Shown here piece by piece: positions 33,341 to 41,863 of a stretch of DNA of 64,000 nt; the stretch's first letter is position 1, and every line of letters begins with the position of its first letter. Source of the stretch: Breoghania sp037026715 (lineage in GTDB: Bacteria; Pseudomonadota; Alphaproteobacteria; Rhizobiales; Stappiaceae). The notes under the pieces are model-generated. The model was not told the origin of the DNA. It did not search any database and saw nothing but the letters and a program-made list of their open reading frames with translations. The position numbers and the translations under genes are program-made. The DNA is taken from assembly GCF_037026715.1 (NCBI RefSeq), contig NZ_JBANCG010000004.1, positions 310,001 to 374,000 of the forward strand, in the 5' to 3' direction.

Positions 33341-34009
33341 ATGGATCTCGATTTTTCGCCTGTGTGGCAGGGGATGGGCGGCCTGATGCACGGCGCCCTG
33401 GTGACCGTCGAAGTGACGGTCGCGGCTCTGGCACTGAGCTGCTGCGTCGGCCTTCTCGTCGGTATCGCGCGGCTCGATCCGAAAAAACGGATCATCTATA
33501 CGGTTGCATCCACCTACGTTCTCTTCTTCCGCGGGACCCCTCTTCTGGTCCAGCTCTTCCTGCTGTTTTTCGGCCTGCCGCAATTCGACATCATGCTGCC
33601 GGCCTTCACCTGCGGAATGATCGGCCTCGGCCTCTACTCCGGTTCCTACGTCTCCGAAATCGTGCGCGGCGCGATCCAGTCGATCGACAACGGACAGATG
33701 GAAGCCGCGCGTTCCATGGGCATGTCCTACGGCCAGGCGATGCGCATCATCATCCTGCCGCAGGCGGTGCTGCGCATGGTGCCGCCGCTCGGCAACGAAT
33801 TCATCGCCCTGATCAAGAATTCGGCCCTGGTCTCGCTTCTCACCATCTCCGACCTGATGCACGAGGGGCAGAAGATCATCTCCATCTCCTACCGCTCGCT
33901 GGAAGTCTATCTGGCCGTCGCGCTGATCTATCTGGTGCTGACGACGGCCGCGAGCCAGATCCTGCGCCATGTCGAACGGCGCCTGCGGGTGGGAGGCATG
34001 GTCCAGTGA
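33341..34009 (+). CDS. Polar amino-acid ABC transporter permease (HisM/GlnP family)
   Basis: 222 residues, about five membrane helices. The N-terminal PVWQGMGGLMHGALVTVEVTV, FRGTPLLVQLFLLFFGLPQ and the coupling loop AARSMGMSYGQAMRIIILPQ are the standard marks of the His/Glu/Gln/Arg/opine permease family. The final NSALVSLLTISDLMHEGQ block is also typical. CAGGGAG precedes the ATG. As only one permease is encoded, the transporter probably works as a homodimer in the membrane. Confidence 0.94.
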   Translation: MDLDFSPVWQGMGGLMHGALVTVEVTVAALALSCCVGLLVGIARLDPKKRIIYTVASTYVLFFRGTPLLVQLFLLFFGLPQFDIMLPAFTCGMIGLGLYSGSYVSEIVRGAIQSIDNGQMEAARSMGMSYGQAMRIIILPQAVLRMVPPLGNEFIALIKNSALVSLLTISDLMHEGQKIISISYRSLEVYLAVALIYLVLTTAASQILRHVERRLRVGGMVQ

Positions 34010-34830
34010 GTTCGCCCGACATGATCAAGCCCGACATGATCAACAAAGACGGGAGCCAGACCGGCATGACGTCTTCCGAAAAGCCCATCCTGGAAATCCG
34101 CGACCTCGGCAAGTCGTTCGGCAGCGTGCGCGTTCTGCACGACATTTCGCTCACCGTGATGCCGTCGCAGGTGGTCGTCATCATCGGCCCCTCGGGATCG
34201 GGCAAGAGCACGCTGCTGCGCTGCTGCAACTGCCTGGAAGTTCCGCAGGAAGGCTCCATCACCATCTGCGACAAGGACATCGTCACCGACGGCAAGATGT
34301 TGCCCGACAAGGAACTCAATGCGCTGCGCATGCACGTCGGCATGGTGTTCCAGTCGTTCAACCTGTTCCCGCATCTCTGCGTCCTCGACAATGTCGCGGT
34401 CGGACCGCGCAAGCTGCGCGGCATGGGCAAGGCGGACGCGGAGGCTCTGGCCCGCCGCCAGCTTGCCAAGGTCGGCCTGGAGAACCGCGCCGATGCCTAT
34501 CCCGCCCAGCTTTCCGGCGGCCAGAAGCAGCGCGTCGCCATCGCCCGCGCGCTCGCCATGGAGCCGCGCGTGATGTTGTTCGACGAGCCCACCTCGGCGC
34601 TCGATCCCGAACTCGTCGGCGAGGTGCTGCAGGTGATGAAGGCGCTTGCCAGCGAGGGCATGACGATGATCGTCGTTACCCACGAGATGGGCTTTGCGCG
34701 CGATGTCGCTGACGAGGTGCTGGTGATGGACGGCACCGTCATCGAACACGGCACGCCGGAGGAGATCTTCTCCAACCCCAGGCACCCGCGCACGCAGAGC
34801 TTCCTTCAGTCGATCCTGTCGCCGGGCTGA
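34006..34830 (+). CDS. Polar amino-acid ABC transporter ATP-binding protein (HisP/GlnQ family)
   Basis: 274 residues from a GTG at 34006 that overlaps the permease stop (GTGA), with GGGAGG upstream; ATGs at 34021 and 34066 are alternatives, the last having GGGAG before it. Walker A is GPSGSGKST, Q-loop MVFQSFNLFPHL, signature LSGGQKQR, Walker B VMLFDEPTSALDPE and switch IVVTHEMGFARDV. The cysteine-rich LLRCCNCLE after Walker A is a little unusual, since the family normally has one or two Cys-free residues there. It completes the importer with the preceding two genes. Confidence 0.94.
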   Translation: MSSPDMIKPDMINKDGSQTGMTSSEKPILEIRDLGKSFGSVRVLHDISLTVMPSQVVVIIGPSGSGKSTLLRCCNCLEVPQEGSITICDKDIVTDGKMLPDKELNALRMHVGMVFQSFNLFPHLCVLDNVAVGPRKLRGMGKADAEALARRQLAKVGLENRADAYPAQLSGGQKQRVAIARALAMEPRVMLFDEPTSALDPELVGEVLQVMKALASEGMTMIVVTHEMGFARDVADEVLVMDGTVIEHGTPEEIFSNPRHPRTQSFLQSILSPG

Positions 34831-34925
34831 GCCGGCGAAAGCGCGTTCCTCGCCATCGCTGCCGCCCATCGCATCCGGCCCTCCCTGGGCCGCATGCGCC
34901 GCTCTTCAAATACAGGATCTGCTCC

Positions 34926-35741
34926 ATGACCAGCCAGACGCACGAGACCGCCCCTTTCGAAGTTCGGCAGGGAACATCGCCGGTCATCCTCGGCCTTCCC
35001 CACACCGGGACCCATGTGCCGGACGATATCGCCTCCCGCCTCAACGAGAGAGGTGCCACGCTGGAGGACACGGACTGGCACATCCACCGTCTCTACGACG
35101 GTCTGCTGGCCGACCCCACCACCGTGCGTGCGACCTTCTCGCGCTACGTGATCGACGCCAACCGCGATCCCTCCGGCGTCAGCCTCTATCCGGGGCAGAA
35201 CACCACGGGCCTCATTCCGCAAACCGATTTCGAGAACCGCCCGATCTGGCGCGATGGCGCGGAGCCGAGCGAGGCCGACATCGCGGCGCGCCTTGCGGCC
35301 TTCCACCGGCCCTACCATGCCGCGATCGAGGCGGAGATCGCCCGCGTCAAGGCGATCCACGGCGTGGCGATCCTGTTCGACTGCCACTCGATCCGCTCGC
35401 ATCTGCCGTTCCTGTTTGAGGGACAGCTGCCCGATCTCAATTTCGGCACCGACGGCGGGCGCACCTGCGCGGCGGAAATCGAGGCGGCCGCCACCGAGGC
35501 GAGCGACGACGGCTTTACCCAGGTGCTGAACGGCCGCTTCCGCGGTGGCTGGACGACGCGCCACTATGGCCGCCCGCAAGACGGCGTTCACGCCATCCAG
35601 CTCGAAATCGCCCAGTCGGCCTATCTGACGAGCGAGGCCGCGCCCTTCGCCTATGACGAGGTCAAGGCGGAGCGACTGCGCACGCGCCTTGCCGGGATCC
35701 TGCACAGGATCGAGGCCGTCGCGCCGACGCTTGCCGGCTGA
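34926..35741 (+). CDS. hutG: N-formylglutamate deformylase (N-formylglutamate amidohydrolase)
   Basis: 271 residues of the FGase family. SPVILGLPHTGTHVPDDIA supplies the first metal His; DTDWHIHRLYDGL the next Asp/His; SRYVIDANRDPSG a conserved substrate Arg; and VAILFDCHSIRSHLP the Asp-Cys-His-Ser metal block. It hydrolyses N-formyl-L-glutamate to glutamate and formate, the last step of the five-step histidine pathway. AGGAT lies 8 bases upstream of the ATG. It lies between the amino-acid importer and hutF, which makes its substrate. Confidence 0.94.
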   Translation: MTSQTHETAPFEVRQGTSPVILGLPHTGTHVPDDIASRLNERGATLEDTDWHIHRLYDGLLADPTTVRATFSRYVIDANRDPSGVSLYPGQNTTGLIPQTDFENRPIWRDGAEPSEADIAARLAAFHRPYHAAIEAEIARVKAIHGVAILFDCHSIRSHLPFLFEGQLPDLNFGTDGGRTCAAEIEAAATEASDDGFTQVLNGRFRGGWTTRHYGRPQDGVHAIQLEIAQSAYLTSEAAPFAYDEVKAERLRTRLAGILHRIEAVAPTLAG

Positions 35742-35832
35742 CCCCGGCCGGCGCACCGGGCTGAATTTCCTCGCGGCCGCCTCGCCCGCCGGCCCCATGC
35801 ACGTTTTCAAGAGACGATCGGACCGAATTAGA

Positions 35833-37197
35833 ATGTCATCGAATTCCATCCACGCCAAAGCCGCCCTTCTCGAAGACGGCTGGGCCGAGAATGTCAGGTT
35901 TCAACTGGATGACGGACGGATCGCCGGGATCACGGCGGGCGTCGCCGCGCAGGGCGGGGATGAGCGCGTCGACCACCTGGTCCCGGGCATGTGCAATCAC
36001 CACAGCCATGCCTTTCAGCGCGCCATGTCCGGGCTTGCGGAAATCCGCGGTCAGGGGACCGACACGTTCTGGACCTGGCGCGACGTGATGTACCGCTTCG
36101 CCCTCGCCATGACCCCGGACCAGATGGAAGCGGTTGCCGCCCAGCTTTATGTGGAGATGGTGGAGGCTGGGTTCTGCCGCGTCGGCGAATTCCATTACCT
36201 GCACAACGACCGCGACGGCCGCCCCTACGCCAACCGGGGCGAGATGGCGGAGCGGCTGGCGGCTGCGGCCGGCGAGGCGGGGATCGGCCTGACACTGCTG
36301 CCCTCCTTCTATGCCCATTCGAATTTCGGCGGGCTCGAGCCCACCGACGGCCAGCGCCGTTTCATCAACGATCTCGACGGTTTCGAGGCTCTGCTGTCGC
36401 AATGCCGCGCGATCGCGGCCGCCGCTCTCGGCGTGAGCGTTGGCGTCGCGCCTCACAGCCTGCGCGCCGTCACACCTGAGGAATTGCACGCCGTCGTGGC
36501 CATGGCCGGAGACGCGCCGATCCACATGCATGTGGCCGAACAGCTGCGCGAGGTCGCCGACTGTCTTTCCTGGTGCGGCAAGCGCCCGCTGGAGTGGCTT
36601 CTGGAGAACGCGCCGGTGGACGAGCGCTGGTGCCTGATCCATTCCACCCACCTCAACGAGGACGAGTTGGACGGCATCGTGAAAAGCGGCGCGACGGTGG
36701 GCCTGTGTCCGGTGACGGAAGGCAATCTCGGCGACGGCATCTTCCCGGCGGCCGCCCTGTTGGAAAACGGCGGCCATCTCGGCATCGGGACCGATTCCAA
36801 CATATCGATCAGTGTCGCCAGCGAGCTTCGCCAGCTCGAATATTCCCAGCGCCTCGCCAGTCATCAACGCAGCGTGGTGGCCCGGCAGGGATGCTCGACG
36901 GGGCGGGTGCTCTTCGCGGAGGCACAAAGAGGTGGTCAGGCGGCGCTGGCCGCAACGACCGATCTCGTCGCCGGGGCGCCCGCGACCTTCGTCACCTTCG
37001 ACACGGCCGAGCAGCCCTGGCTTTCCGGCGATCGGGTCCTCGATGCGTGGATTTTCTCCGAAAGCCTGCGCCCCGACGCAGTGTGGATCGACGGGCGCCA
37101 ACAGGTCGCCTCTGGGCGGCACCTGCGCGCGGACGCCGTCGCCCATCGTTTCCGCCAGACCATGAGCGACCTGTTGCAGCAGACCGGGCTGCAATAG
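35833..37197 (+). CDS. hutF: Formimidoylglutamate deiminase
   Basis: 454 residues of the amidohydrolase superfamily. The metal-binding HxH is in PGMCNHHSHAFQRAMSG. Further marks are the tryptophan-rich DTFWTWRDVMYRFA, the His in VAPHSLRAVTPEEL, PIHMHVAEQLREV, IHSTHLNEDEL, and the catalytic Asp in LGIGTDSNISIS. It converts N-formimidoyl-L-glutamate to N-formyl-L-glutamate and ammonia, which HutG then cleaves. The gene follows hutG after 91 bp. HutH, HutU and HutI, which supply the formimidoylglutamate, are not in the window and must be elsewhere. Confidence 0.95.
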   Translation: MSSNSIHAKAALLEDGWAENVRFQLDDGRIAGITAGVAAQGGDERVDHLVPGMCNHHSHAFQRAMSGLAEIRGQGTDTFWTWRDVMYRFALAMTPDQMEAVAAQLYVEMVEAGFCRVGEFHYLHNDRDGRPYANRGEMAERLAAAAGEAGIGLTLLPSFYAHSNFGGLEPTDGQRRFINDLDGFEALLSQCRAIAAAALGVSVGVAPHSLRAVTPEELHAVVAMAGDAPIHMHVAEQLREVADCLSWCGKRPLEWLLENAPVDERWCLIHSTHLNEDELDGIVKSGATVGLCPVTEGNLGDGIFPAAALLENGGHLGIGTDSNISISVASELRQLEYSQRLASHQRSVVARQGCSTGRVLFAEAQRGGQAALAATTDLVAGAPATFVTFDTAEQPWLSGDRVLDAWIFSESLRPDAVWIDGRQQVASGRHLRADAVAHRFRQTMSDLLQQTGLQ

Positions 37198-37674
37198 CCG
37201 ACAGCCTCCGCAAGGAGGCAAGGCGGGCTCCTTCAGGCGCGCGACAGCGCCGGCGTCGCATCTCGGCACCGTTTCGATTGTCGTTGGGGCGATAACGTCT
37301 CCCACCCGAAACTCGCCACGGGTAGGGCGGGAGACGGGCATTTCCGCTTTGTGGAAGCCCCCGCACGCCTCGAAGTCGCGTACCGGACGCTGGATTTGGC
37401 CCGTCAGGCAGTCGCAAGGCTGTCGGCTGGTTTCCACGCGCGCCCTGCTCGCGACAGGGGGACCGACGCAACGCCGCCCGACCCGAGACGACCGCTTATC
37501 AAGAGCGTTGCCGCCCTTCGCCGGATTCGGGAATGATTGGGGGCTGTGCCGTGGATCTGCCGGCCTTGCGCGTCGCCTCGCAAGCGAACGACGGCAAGAG
37601 CGCATGCACAACCGGGCGAAAGGCTGCCCCCGGCGGGGGCGTCCAACGAAGTGAAACTGTCGTGAGCGAAATAA
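37198..37674. other. Intergenic region after hutF
   Basis: This 477-bp stretch has a small stem-loop GCCTCC-GCAA-GGAGGC at 37204-37219, just after the hutF stop, without a T-tract. Frames that cross it are antisense artefacts of GC-rich DNA. I see no gene or RNA I can name. Confidence 0.55.
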
Positions 37675-37764
37675 TGGCGGAGAGAGAGGGATTCGAACCC
37701 TCGGAACGCTTGCGCGCTCAACGGTTTTCGAGACCGCCCCGTTCGACCACTCCGGCACCTCTCC
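37675..37764 (-). tRNA. tRNA-Ser (anticodon CGA)
   Basis: Read on the minus strand the 90 nt start GGAGAGGTGCCGGAGTGG and end with an encoded CCA. The anticodon stem-loop is CGGT-CTCGAAA-ACCG, giving anticodon CGA (reads UCG). A long variable arm (GAGCGCGCAAGCGTTC) marks a class II tRNA, and the T-loop GGTTCGAATCC is intact. Acceptor stem pairs GGAGAGG with TCTCTCC, one G-T pair. A plausible promoter lies upstream. Confidence 0.97.
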
Positions 37765-37795
37765 GCAAGGTCCGCCATGTCGGCTGGCGGCGCGG

Positions 37796-37824
37796 AACAT
37801 ACACAGGGGTCCGCCATGGCGCAA
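37796..37824 (-). promoter_or_regulatory. Candidate promoter of tRNA-Ser
   Basis: On the minus strand TTGCGC and TATGTT are separated by 17 bases, ending about 32 bp before the tRNA 5' end. The match to the sigma-70 consensus is moderate, but the position is right. Confidence 0.4.
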
Positions 37825-38096
37825 GGCCCGCCGGAGACATCGCGTCGGACCCGATCGGCAAAGCCATCGCGCGGCGCGGAATTCCGCCGAATTTTCCATG
37901 TATAAAATGCAAGCCGGCCAAGATGGAGGACAGCGGAGCACCGAGGCAGGACCGCTCCACGCTGACACGCGAAGCGTCAGGGGAAGCGCCAGGGGAAAGC
38001 ACCGCAGGAACCGGACGCCCCGCCCCGGCGTGTCGCACCAAAAACGCACCGCGCTCGCTTAATGCGGCAAAAGGCGCAGATTTCTCGCATCGGGCG

Positions 38097-38124
38097 TTGA
38101 CGCCAAGGGGTGAAACCGTATATT
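38097..38124 (+). promoter_or_regulatory. Candidate sigma-70 promoter of rplU-rpmA
   Basis: TTGACG at 38097-38102 and TATATT at 38119-38124 with 16-bp spacing. This is the best promoter match in the region and gives a leader of roughly 200 nt before the L21 start. Confidence 0.6.
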
Positions 38125-38331
38125 GCGCAGGCTTCGCGAATGGCGGGTTCTGCCCGTCCAACGCGCTGCCCGAGGCTCAAGATGTACAAGACGTCGCCCG
38201 GTACCGTCAGGTCCGGCGATGCGGCATCGCCCAAAGTCCGCGCTTTCAGCGGCGCCGAAGGGTGCGCACAAGGTCCGCAAGACGTGCCATACGACAAGGC
38301 CGCTGCGGCAAAGTGATGAAGGACGTCAGCG

Positions 38332-38955
38332 ATGTTCGCTGTGATCAAGACGGGCGGCAAGCAGTATCGCGTTGCCGCGGACGACCTCCTGAAGGTCGAG
38401 AAGATTTCCGGCGAGGCCGGCGATACCGTGATGTTCGACACCGTGCTCATGGTCGGTGGCGAGACGGATACGGTGATCGGCACGCCGACTGTCGAGGGCG
38501 CCTGCGTGGCGGCCGAGGTGGTGGAACAGGCGCGCAACCGGAAGATCATCATCTTCAAGAAGAAGCGCCGCCAGAACTACCGCCGCAAGAAGGGTCACCG
38601 CCAGGAGGTGACGCTGGTCAAGATCACCGAGATCCTGACCGGCGGCGCCAAGCCCTCGGCGAAGGCCAAGACCGCGAAGAAGCCGGCCAAGGCCGAGACC
38701 GTTTCGGAGGCGACCGCTTCCGAGACGACGGCCGCCAAGGCGGAAGCCACTTCCGGCGCTGACGACCTGAAGAAGCTTCAGGGCCTCGGCCCGGCCATCG
38801 AGAAGAAGCTGAATGCGGCGGGGATCACCACCTACGCGCAGATCGCTTCGATGACGGCCGAGGATGTGGCGCGCGTCGAGGAAGAGGCCGGCATCAAGGG
38901 CCGCTTCGAGCGCGACAACTGGGTCGAGCAGGCCAAGGAACTCGCCGGCAAGTAA
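38332..38955 (+). CDS. rplU: 50S ribosomal protein L21 with C-terminal helix-hairpin-helix extension
   Basis: 207 residues, about twice the size of a minimal L21. Residues 1-103 are the ribosomal domain, beginning MFAVIKTGGKQYRVAADD and containing KKKRRQNYRRKKGHRQEVTLVKI, the 23S rRNA-binding basic patch. A Lys/Ala/Thr/Glu linker (about 104-142) leads to a C-terminal domain with LQGLGPAIEKKLNAAGITTYAQIA, a helix-hairpin-helix of the kind that binds nucleic acid. AAGGA is 8 bases before the ATG. It is followed after 97 bp by rpmA, as is usual. The role of the tail is not known. Confidence 0.97.
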   Translation: MFAVIKTGGKQYRVAADDLLKVEKISGEAGDTVMFDTVLMVGGETDTVIGTPTVEGACVAAEVVEQARNRKIIIFKKKRRQNYRRKKGHRQEVTLVKITEILTGGAKPSAKAKTAKKPAKAETVSEATASETTAAKAEATSGADDLKKLQGLGPAIEKKLNAAGITTYAQIASMTAEDVARVEEEAGIKGRFERDNWVEQAKELAGK

Positions 38956-39052
38956 GCCGGTCGCGACAAAGGACAGGACGGGGCGGACAGAGCGGAATTC
39001 CGCGGGCGCTTGAAGCGCCGCAGGCCCCGGGCAAGGTTTTAGGAGATACGTC

Positions 39053-39328
39053 ATGGCTCACAAGAAAGCAGGCGGTTCGTCCCGTAACGGTCGCGATTCG
39101 GCCGGTCGCCGTCTCGGCGTGAAGAAGTTCGGTGGCGAGGCCGTCATTCCGGGCAACATCATTCTGCGTCAGCGCGGCACCAAGTGGCATCCGGGCACGA
39201 ACGTCGGCATGGGCAAGGATCACACGATTTTTGCCAAGGTCGAGGGACACGTTTCGTTTGCCGCCAAAGCCAATGGCCGAACCTACGTATCCGTGCTCCC
39301 GACGACGACGATGGAAGCAGCGGAATAA
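39053..39328 (+). CDS. rpmA: 50S ribosomal protein L27
   Basis: 91 residues. The N terminus MAHKKAGGSSRNGRDSAGRR reaches toward the peptidyl-transferase centre in the ribosome. GEAVIPGNIILRQRGTKWHP and GKDHTIFAKVEG are the remaining family blocks. TTTTAGGAGATACGTC supplies a strong ribosome-binding site. Co-transcribed with rplU; a strong terminator follows 73 bp after the stop. Confidence 0.98.
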   Translation: MAHKKAGGSSRNGRDSAGRRLGVKKFGGEAVIPGNIILRQRGTKWHPGTNVGMGKDHTIFAKVEGHVSFAAKANGRTYVSVLPTTTMEAAE

Positions 39329-39400
39329 GCCCGGCATATGATTTCATCAGATTGCCGGCGTCTCATCGACCCGGCGGTCTGAAGTGACCGATTTGAGATC

Positions 39401-39438
39401 AGGGGAGATGGGACAAGACCCATCTCCCCTTTTCTTTT
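39401..39438 (+). terminator. Rho-independent terminator of rplU-rpmA
   Basis: AGGGGAGATGGG (39401-39412) and CCCATCTCCCCT (39419-39430) form a perfect 12-bp stem with loop ACAAGA, followed directly by TTTCTTTT. It separates the ribosomal-protein transcript from the GNAT pair. Confidence 0.93.
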
Positions 39439-39475
39439 GCCCGCCTACAGGATTTGGGCCCGATCGGAGAAAGTC

Positions 39476-40108
39476 ATGGTTCTGGAAAGCGAAAGCCTCT
39501 TGGAAGGCGAAAGGTACGAAGATCCCAGCTTGTCGGCGGCGGTTCGTCCCGTCCTGACGCTCGAGCACCTCAAGCTCGACCGCCCGACGATGGATGATGC
39601 CGCCGATATCGTATTCCTCGCCAACAACCGCCGCGTGGCGGAAATGCTTGCGCGCATGCCGCACCCTTATGGCCTGGCCGATGCCCGCAAGTGGATCCAG
39701 AGCACCGGCAATCCGGAACCCGGCACGGTCACCTTCGCCGTGCGCATGAAGGCGACCGGCCGCATCATCGGCGCCTGCGGCTATCAGTTCGGCCCCGCCG
39801 GCCACGGCAGCGAGCCCGAGCTCGGCTACTGGATCGGCGAACCCTTCTGGGGCCACGGCTATGCGACGGAAGCCGCCCAGGCGGTCATCGACCATGCCTT
39901 CACCTTTGCCGGCCACCGGGCGATCCTCGCCTCCTGCCGGCTCACCAATCCGGCGTCCCGCCGGGTCATCGAGAAGTGCGGCTTCCAGTATGCCGAAAGC
40001 GGCATGATGCGCTCGCTCGCCCATGGCGGCGCGGCCGTCGCGGTGGAAACCTACCGGCTCGACCGCAAGACCTGGGAAGCGCTCAAGGGCTGGAGAGCGA
40101 CCCTGTGA
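39476..40108 (+). CDS. GNAT acetyltransferase, RimJ/RimL-like
   Basis: 210 residues from an ATG with CGGAGAAAG upstream. The Acetyltransf_3 domain has LTLEHLKLDRPTMDDAADIV at the start, the strand ELGYWIGEPFWGHGYATEA with the acetyl-CoA loop, and SCRLTNPASRRVIEKCGFQY. Members of this branch modify protein N termini or small amines. Its stop overlaps the GTG of the next GNAT gene. The pair between rpmA and obgE is a feature of many Hyphomicrobiales genomes. Target unknown. Confidence 0.92.
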   Translation: MVLESESLLEGERYEDPSLSAAVRPVLTLEHLKLDRPTMDDAADIVFLANNRRVAEMLARMPHPYGLADARKWIQSTGNPEPGTVTFAVRMKATGRIIGACGYQFGPAGHGSEPELGYWIGEPFWGHGYATEAAQAVIDHAFTFAGHRAILASCRLTNPASRRVIEKCGFQYAESGMMRSLAHGGAAVAVETYRLDRKTWEALKGWRATL

Positions 40109-40695
40109 GCCACGACCATGCGACCGCGTGCGAAGACAGGCGCGACGTGACATTGCTCACGCCGCGACTTCGTCTTCGCCCGCCCGTCGAGGGCGATGCG
40201 CGCACTATCCATGTCGCGCTTTCCGACTTCGAAGTCACGCGCATGCTGGCGTCCGTCCCCTGGCCGCACGCGCTTGAGGGGACGTACGACTTCATCGCCG
40301 GCACGCGCGAAAAGATGCTGGCGGGGGAGAGCCTTCCGCTCGCGCTCGAGCTGCGCACGCGAGAAGCGAGCGGCCTCATCGGCATCGTGGAAATGCGCGG
40401 TCTCAAGGGGGACCCGGATATCGGGTTCTGGCTTGCGCGGCCCCACTGGCGGTGCGGGCTGATGAGCGAGGCGGTCAGCCACGTCCTCGCCCATGCCTTC
40501 GAAACTTACGGCTTTGAGACCATCCGATCCGGCGCCTTTGCGGAAAACGCCGCCTCCATCGGGCTTCACCGCAAGCTCGGCTTCACCATTACCGGCACTT
40601 CGCGTCTTTTCTGCAAGCCGCAAATGTGCGATTTGCAACATGTCGACATGGTCCTGTCGCGCGGGGATTTCCGACCGACGTCTCTCGCCGCCTGA
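40105..40695 (+). CDS. GNAT acetyltransferase, RimJ/RimL-like (second of pair)
   Basis: 196 residues starting at a GTG that overlaps the previous stop (GTGA), with TGGAGAG 9 bases upstream. LLTPRLRLRPPVEGDARTIHV opens the domain; DIGFWLARPHWRCGLMSEAV replaces the usual G-x-G-x-A acetyl-CoA loop with R-C-G-L-M, a mild divergence; AFAENAASIGLHRKLGFTI is the C-terminal block. A tandem duplicate of the preceding gene that has drifted. Substrate unknown. Confidence 0.9.
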   Translation: MSHDHATACEDRRDVTLLTPRLRLRPPVEGDARTIHVALSDFEVTRMLASVPWPHALEGTYDFIAGTREKMLAGESLPLALELRTREASGLIGIVEMRGLKGDPDIGFWLARPHWRCGLMSEAVSHVLAHAFETYGFETIRSGAFAENAASIGLHRKLGFTITGTSRLFCKPQMCDLQHVDMVLSRGDFRPTSLAA

Positions 40696-40819
40696 AAACG
40701 GCGGGCGCGGGCGCGCGAATCGCAATCGGGCATTTGGCGGCCGCAGCAAAATCGGCTATTCACCCGGCAACCAGCGCCGCATGTCAGCATGACCGCGCGC
40801 GAAACCCGAGTTCAGTTCC

Positions 40820-41863
40820 ATGAAATTCCTCGATCAGGCGAAGGTCTTTGTGCGCTCCGGCGATGGCGGGGCGGGATCGGTCTCCTTCCGCCGCGAGAAA
40901 TACATCGAATATGGCGGACCCGACGGCGGCGACGGCGGGCGCGGCGGCGATGTTTGGGTCGAATGCGTCGACGGCCTCAACACCCTCATCGACTACCGCT
41001 ACCAGCAGCACTTCAAGGCCAAGACCGGCGGCCACGGCATGGGCAAGAACCGCACCGGCGCAAAAGGCCCCGACATCACGCTGAAGGTCCCGGTCGGCAC
41101 CGAGATCCTGGAAGAGGACAACGAGACGCTGATCGCCGACATGACGCAGGTCGGCCAGAAGCTGCTGCTGCTGCGTGGCGGCAATGGCGGCTTCGGCAAC
41201 GCCCATTTCAAGACCTCGGTCAACCAGGCTCCGCGCCGCGCCAATCCCGGCCTGGAGGGCCAGGAAAAGTGGATCTGGCTGCGCCTGAAGCTGATCGCGG
41301 ATGCCGGTCTCGTCGGCCTGCCCAATGCCGGCAAGTCGACGTTTCTGGCCGCCGTCTCTCAAGCCAAGCCCAAGATCGCGGATTATCCCTTCACCACGCT
41401 CCACCCCAATCTCGGCGTCGTCGGCGTCGACGGGCGCGAATTCGTCATGGCCGACATTCCCGGCCTCATCGAGGGCGCGCACGAGGGCGTCGGCATCGGC
41501 GACCGGTTTCTCGGCCATGTGGAGCGTACCCGCGTGCTGCTGCACCTGATCGACGCGACGCAGGACGATCCGGCGGAAGCCTACCGCGTCGTGCGGGGCG
41601 AACTGGAGGCCTATGGCGCCGGGCTCGACGAGAAGGTGGAGATCGTCGCACTGTCGAAGATCGACGCGCTCGACGCCGATACGCGCGCGGAAAAGCTCAA
41701 GGAGCTGGCGCAGGCCACCGGCACGCAGCCGATCCTGCTGTCTGCCGCCTCCGGCGAAGGCATGACGGAGGCGCTGCGCATGATCCGGCGCGCCATCGAA
41801 ACGCTCGACCGCGAGGCCGAGGACAATCTGCCGAAAAAGAACGAAGAAGGTTGGCACCCCTGA
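40820..41863 (+). CDS. obgE: Obg-family GTPase ObgE/CgtA
   Basis: 347 residues. The glycine-rich Obg fold (1-158: KVFVRSGDGGAGSVSFRREK, GGPDGGDGGRGGDV) precedes the GTPase domain, with G1 GLPNAGKST (about 166-174), switch II DIPGLIEGAHEG (about 212-223) and the G4 position ALSKID. It binds the 50S subunit and acts in late ribosome assembly and stress control. It follows the GNAT pair by 124 bp, and its stop overlaps the proB start (TGATG). Confidence 0.97.
   Translation: MKFLDQAKVFVRSGDGGAGSVSFRREKYIEYGGPDGGDGGRGGDVWVECVDGLNTLIDYRYQQHFKAKTGGHGMGKNRTGAKGPDITLKVPVGTEILEEDNETLIADMTQVGQKLLLLRGGNGGFGNAHFKTSVNQAPRRANPGLEGQEKWIWLRLKLIADAGLVGLPNAGKSTFLAAVSQAKPKIADYPFTTLHPNLGVVGVDGREFVMADIPGLIEGAHEGVGIGDRFLGHVERTRVLLHLIDATQDDPAEAYRVVRGELEAYGAGLDEKVEIVALSKIDALDADTRAEKLKELAQATGTQPILLSAASGEGMTEALRMIRRAIETLDREAEDNLPKKNEEGWHP

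Larger units (their letters stand above)
37765..38331. other. Intergenic region upstream of rplU
   Basis: 567 bp between the tRNA and the L21 gene. It contains the tRNA promoter at its left edge and a good promoter for rplU near 38.1 kb, leaving a 5' leader of about 200 nt on the rplU transcript. Short frames in the leader (for example 38110-38316) lack ribosome-binding sites and family resemblance. Confidence 0.6.

Noticed and set aside
35836..38049. A very long open frame on the minus strand opposite hutF and the tRNA.
   Set aside because: It overlaps well-identified hutF and tRNA-Ser, shows no domain, and long antisense frames are common in GC-rich DNA.
38110..38316. Small frame in the rplU leader.
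   Set aside because: No ribosome-binding site or recognisable sequence; it begins beside the predicted promoter -10.
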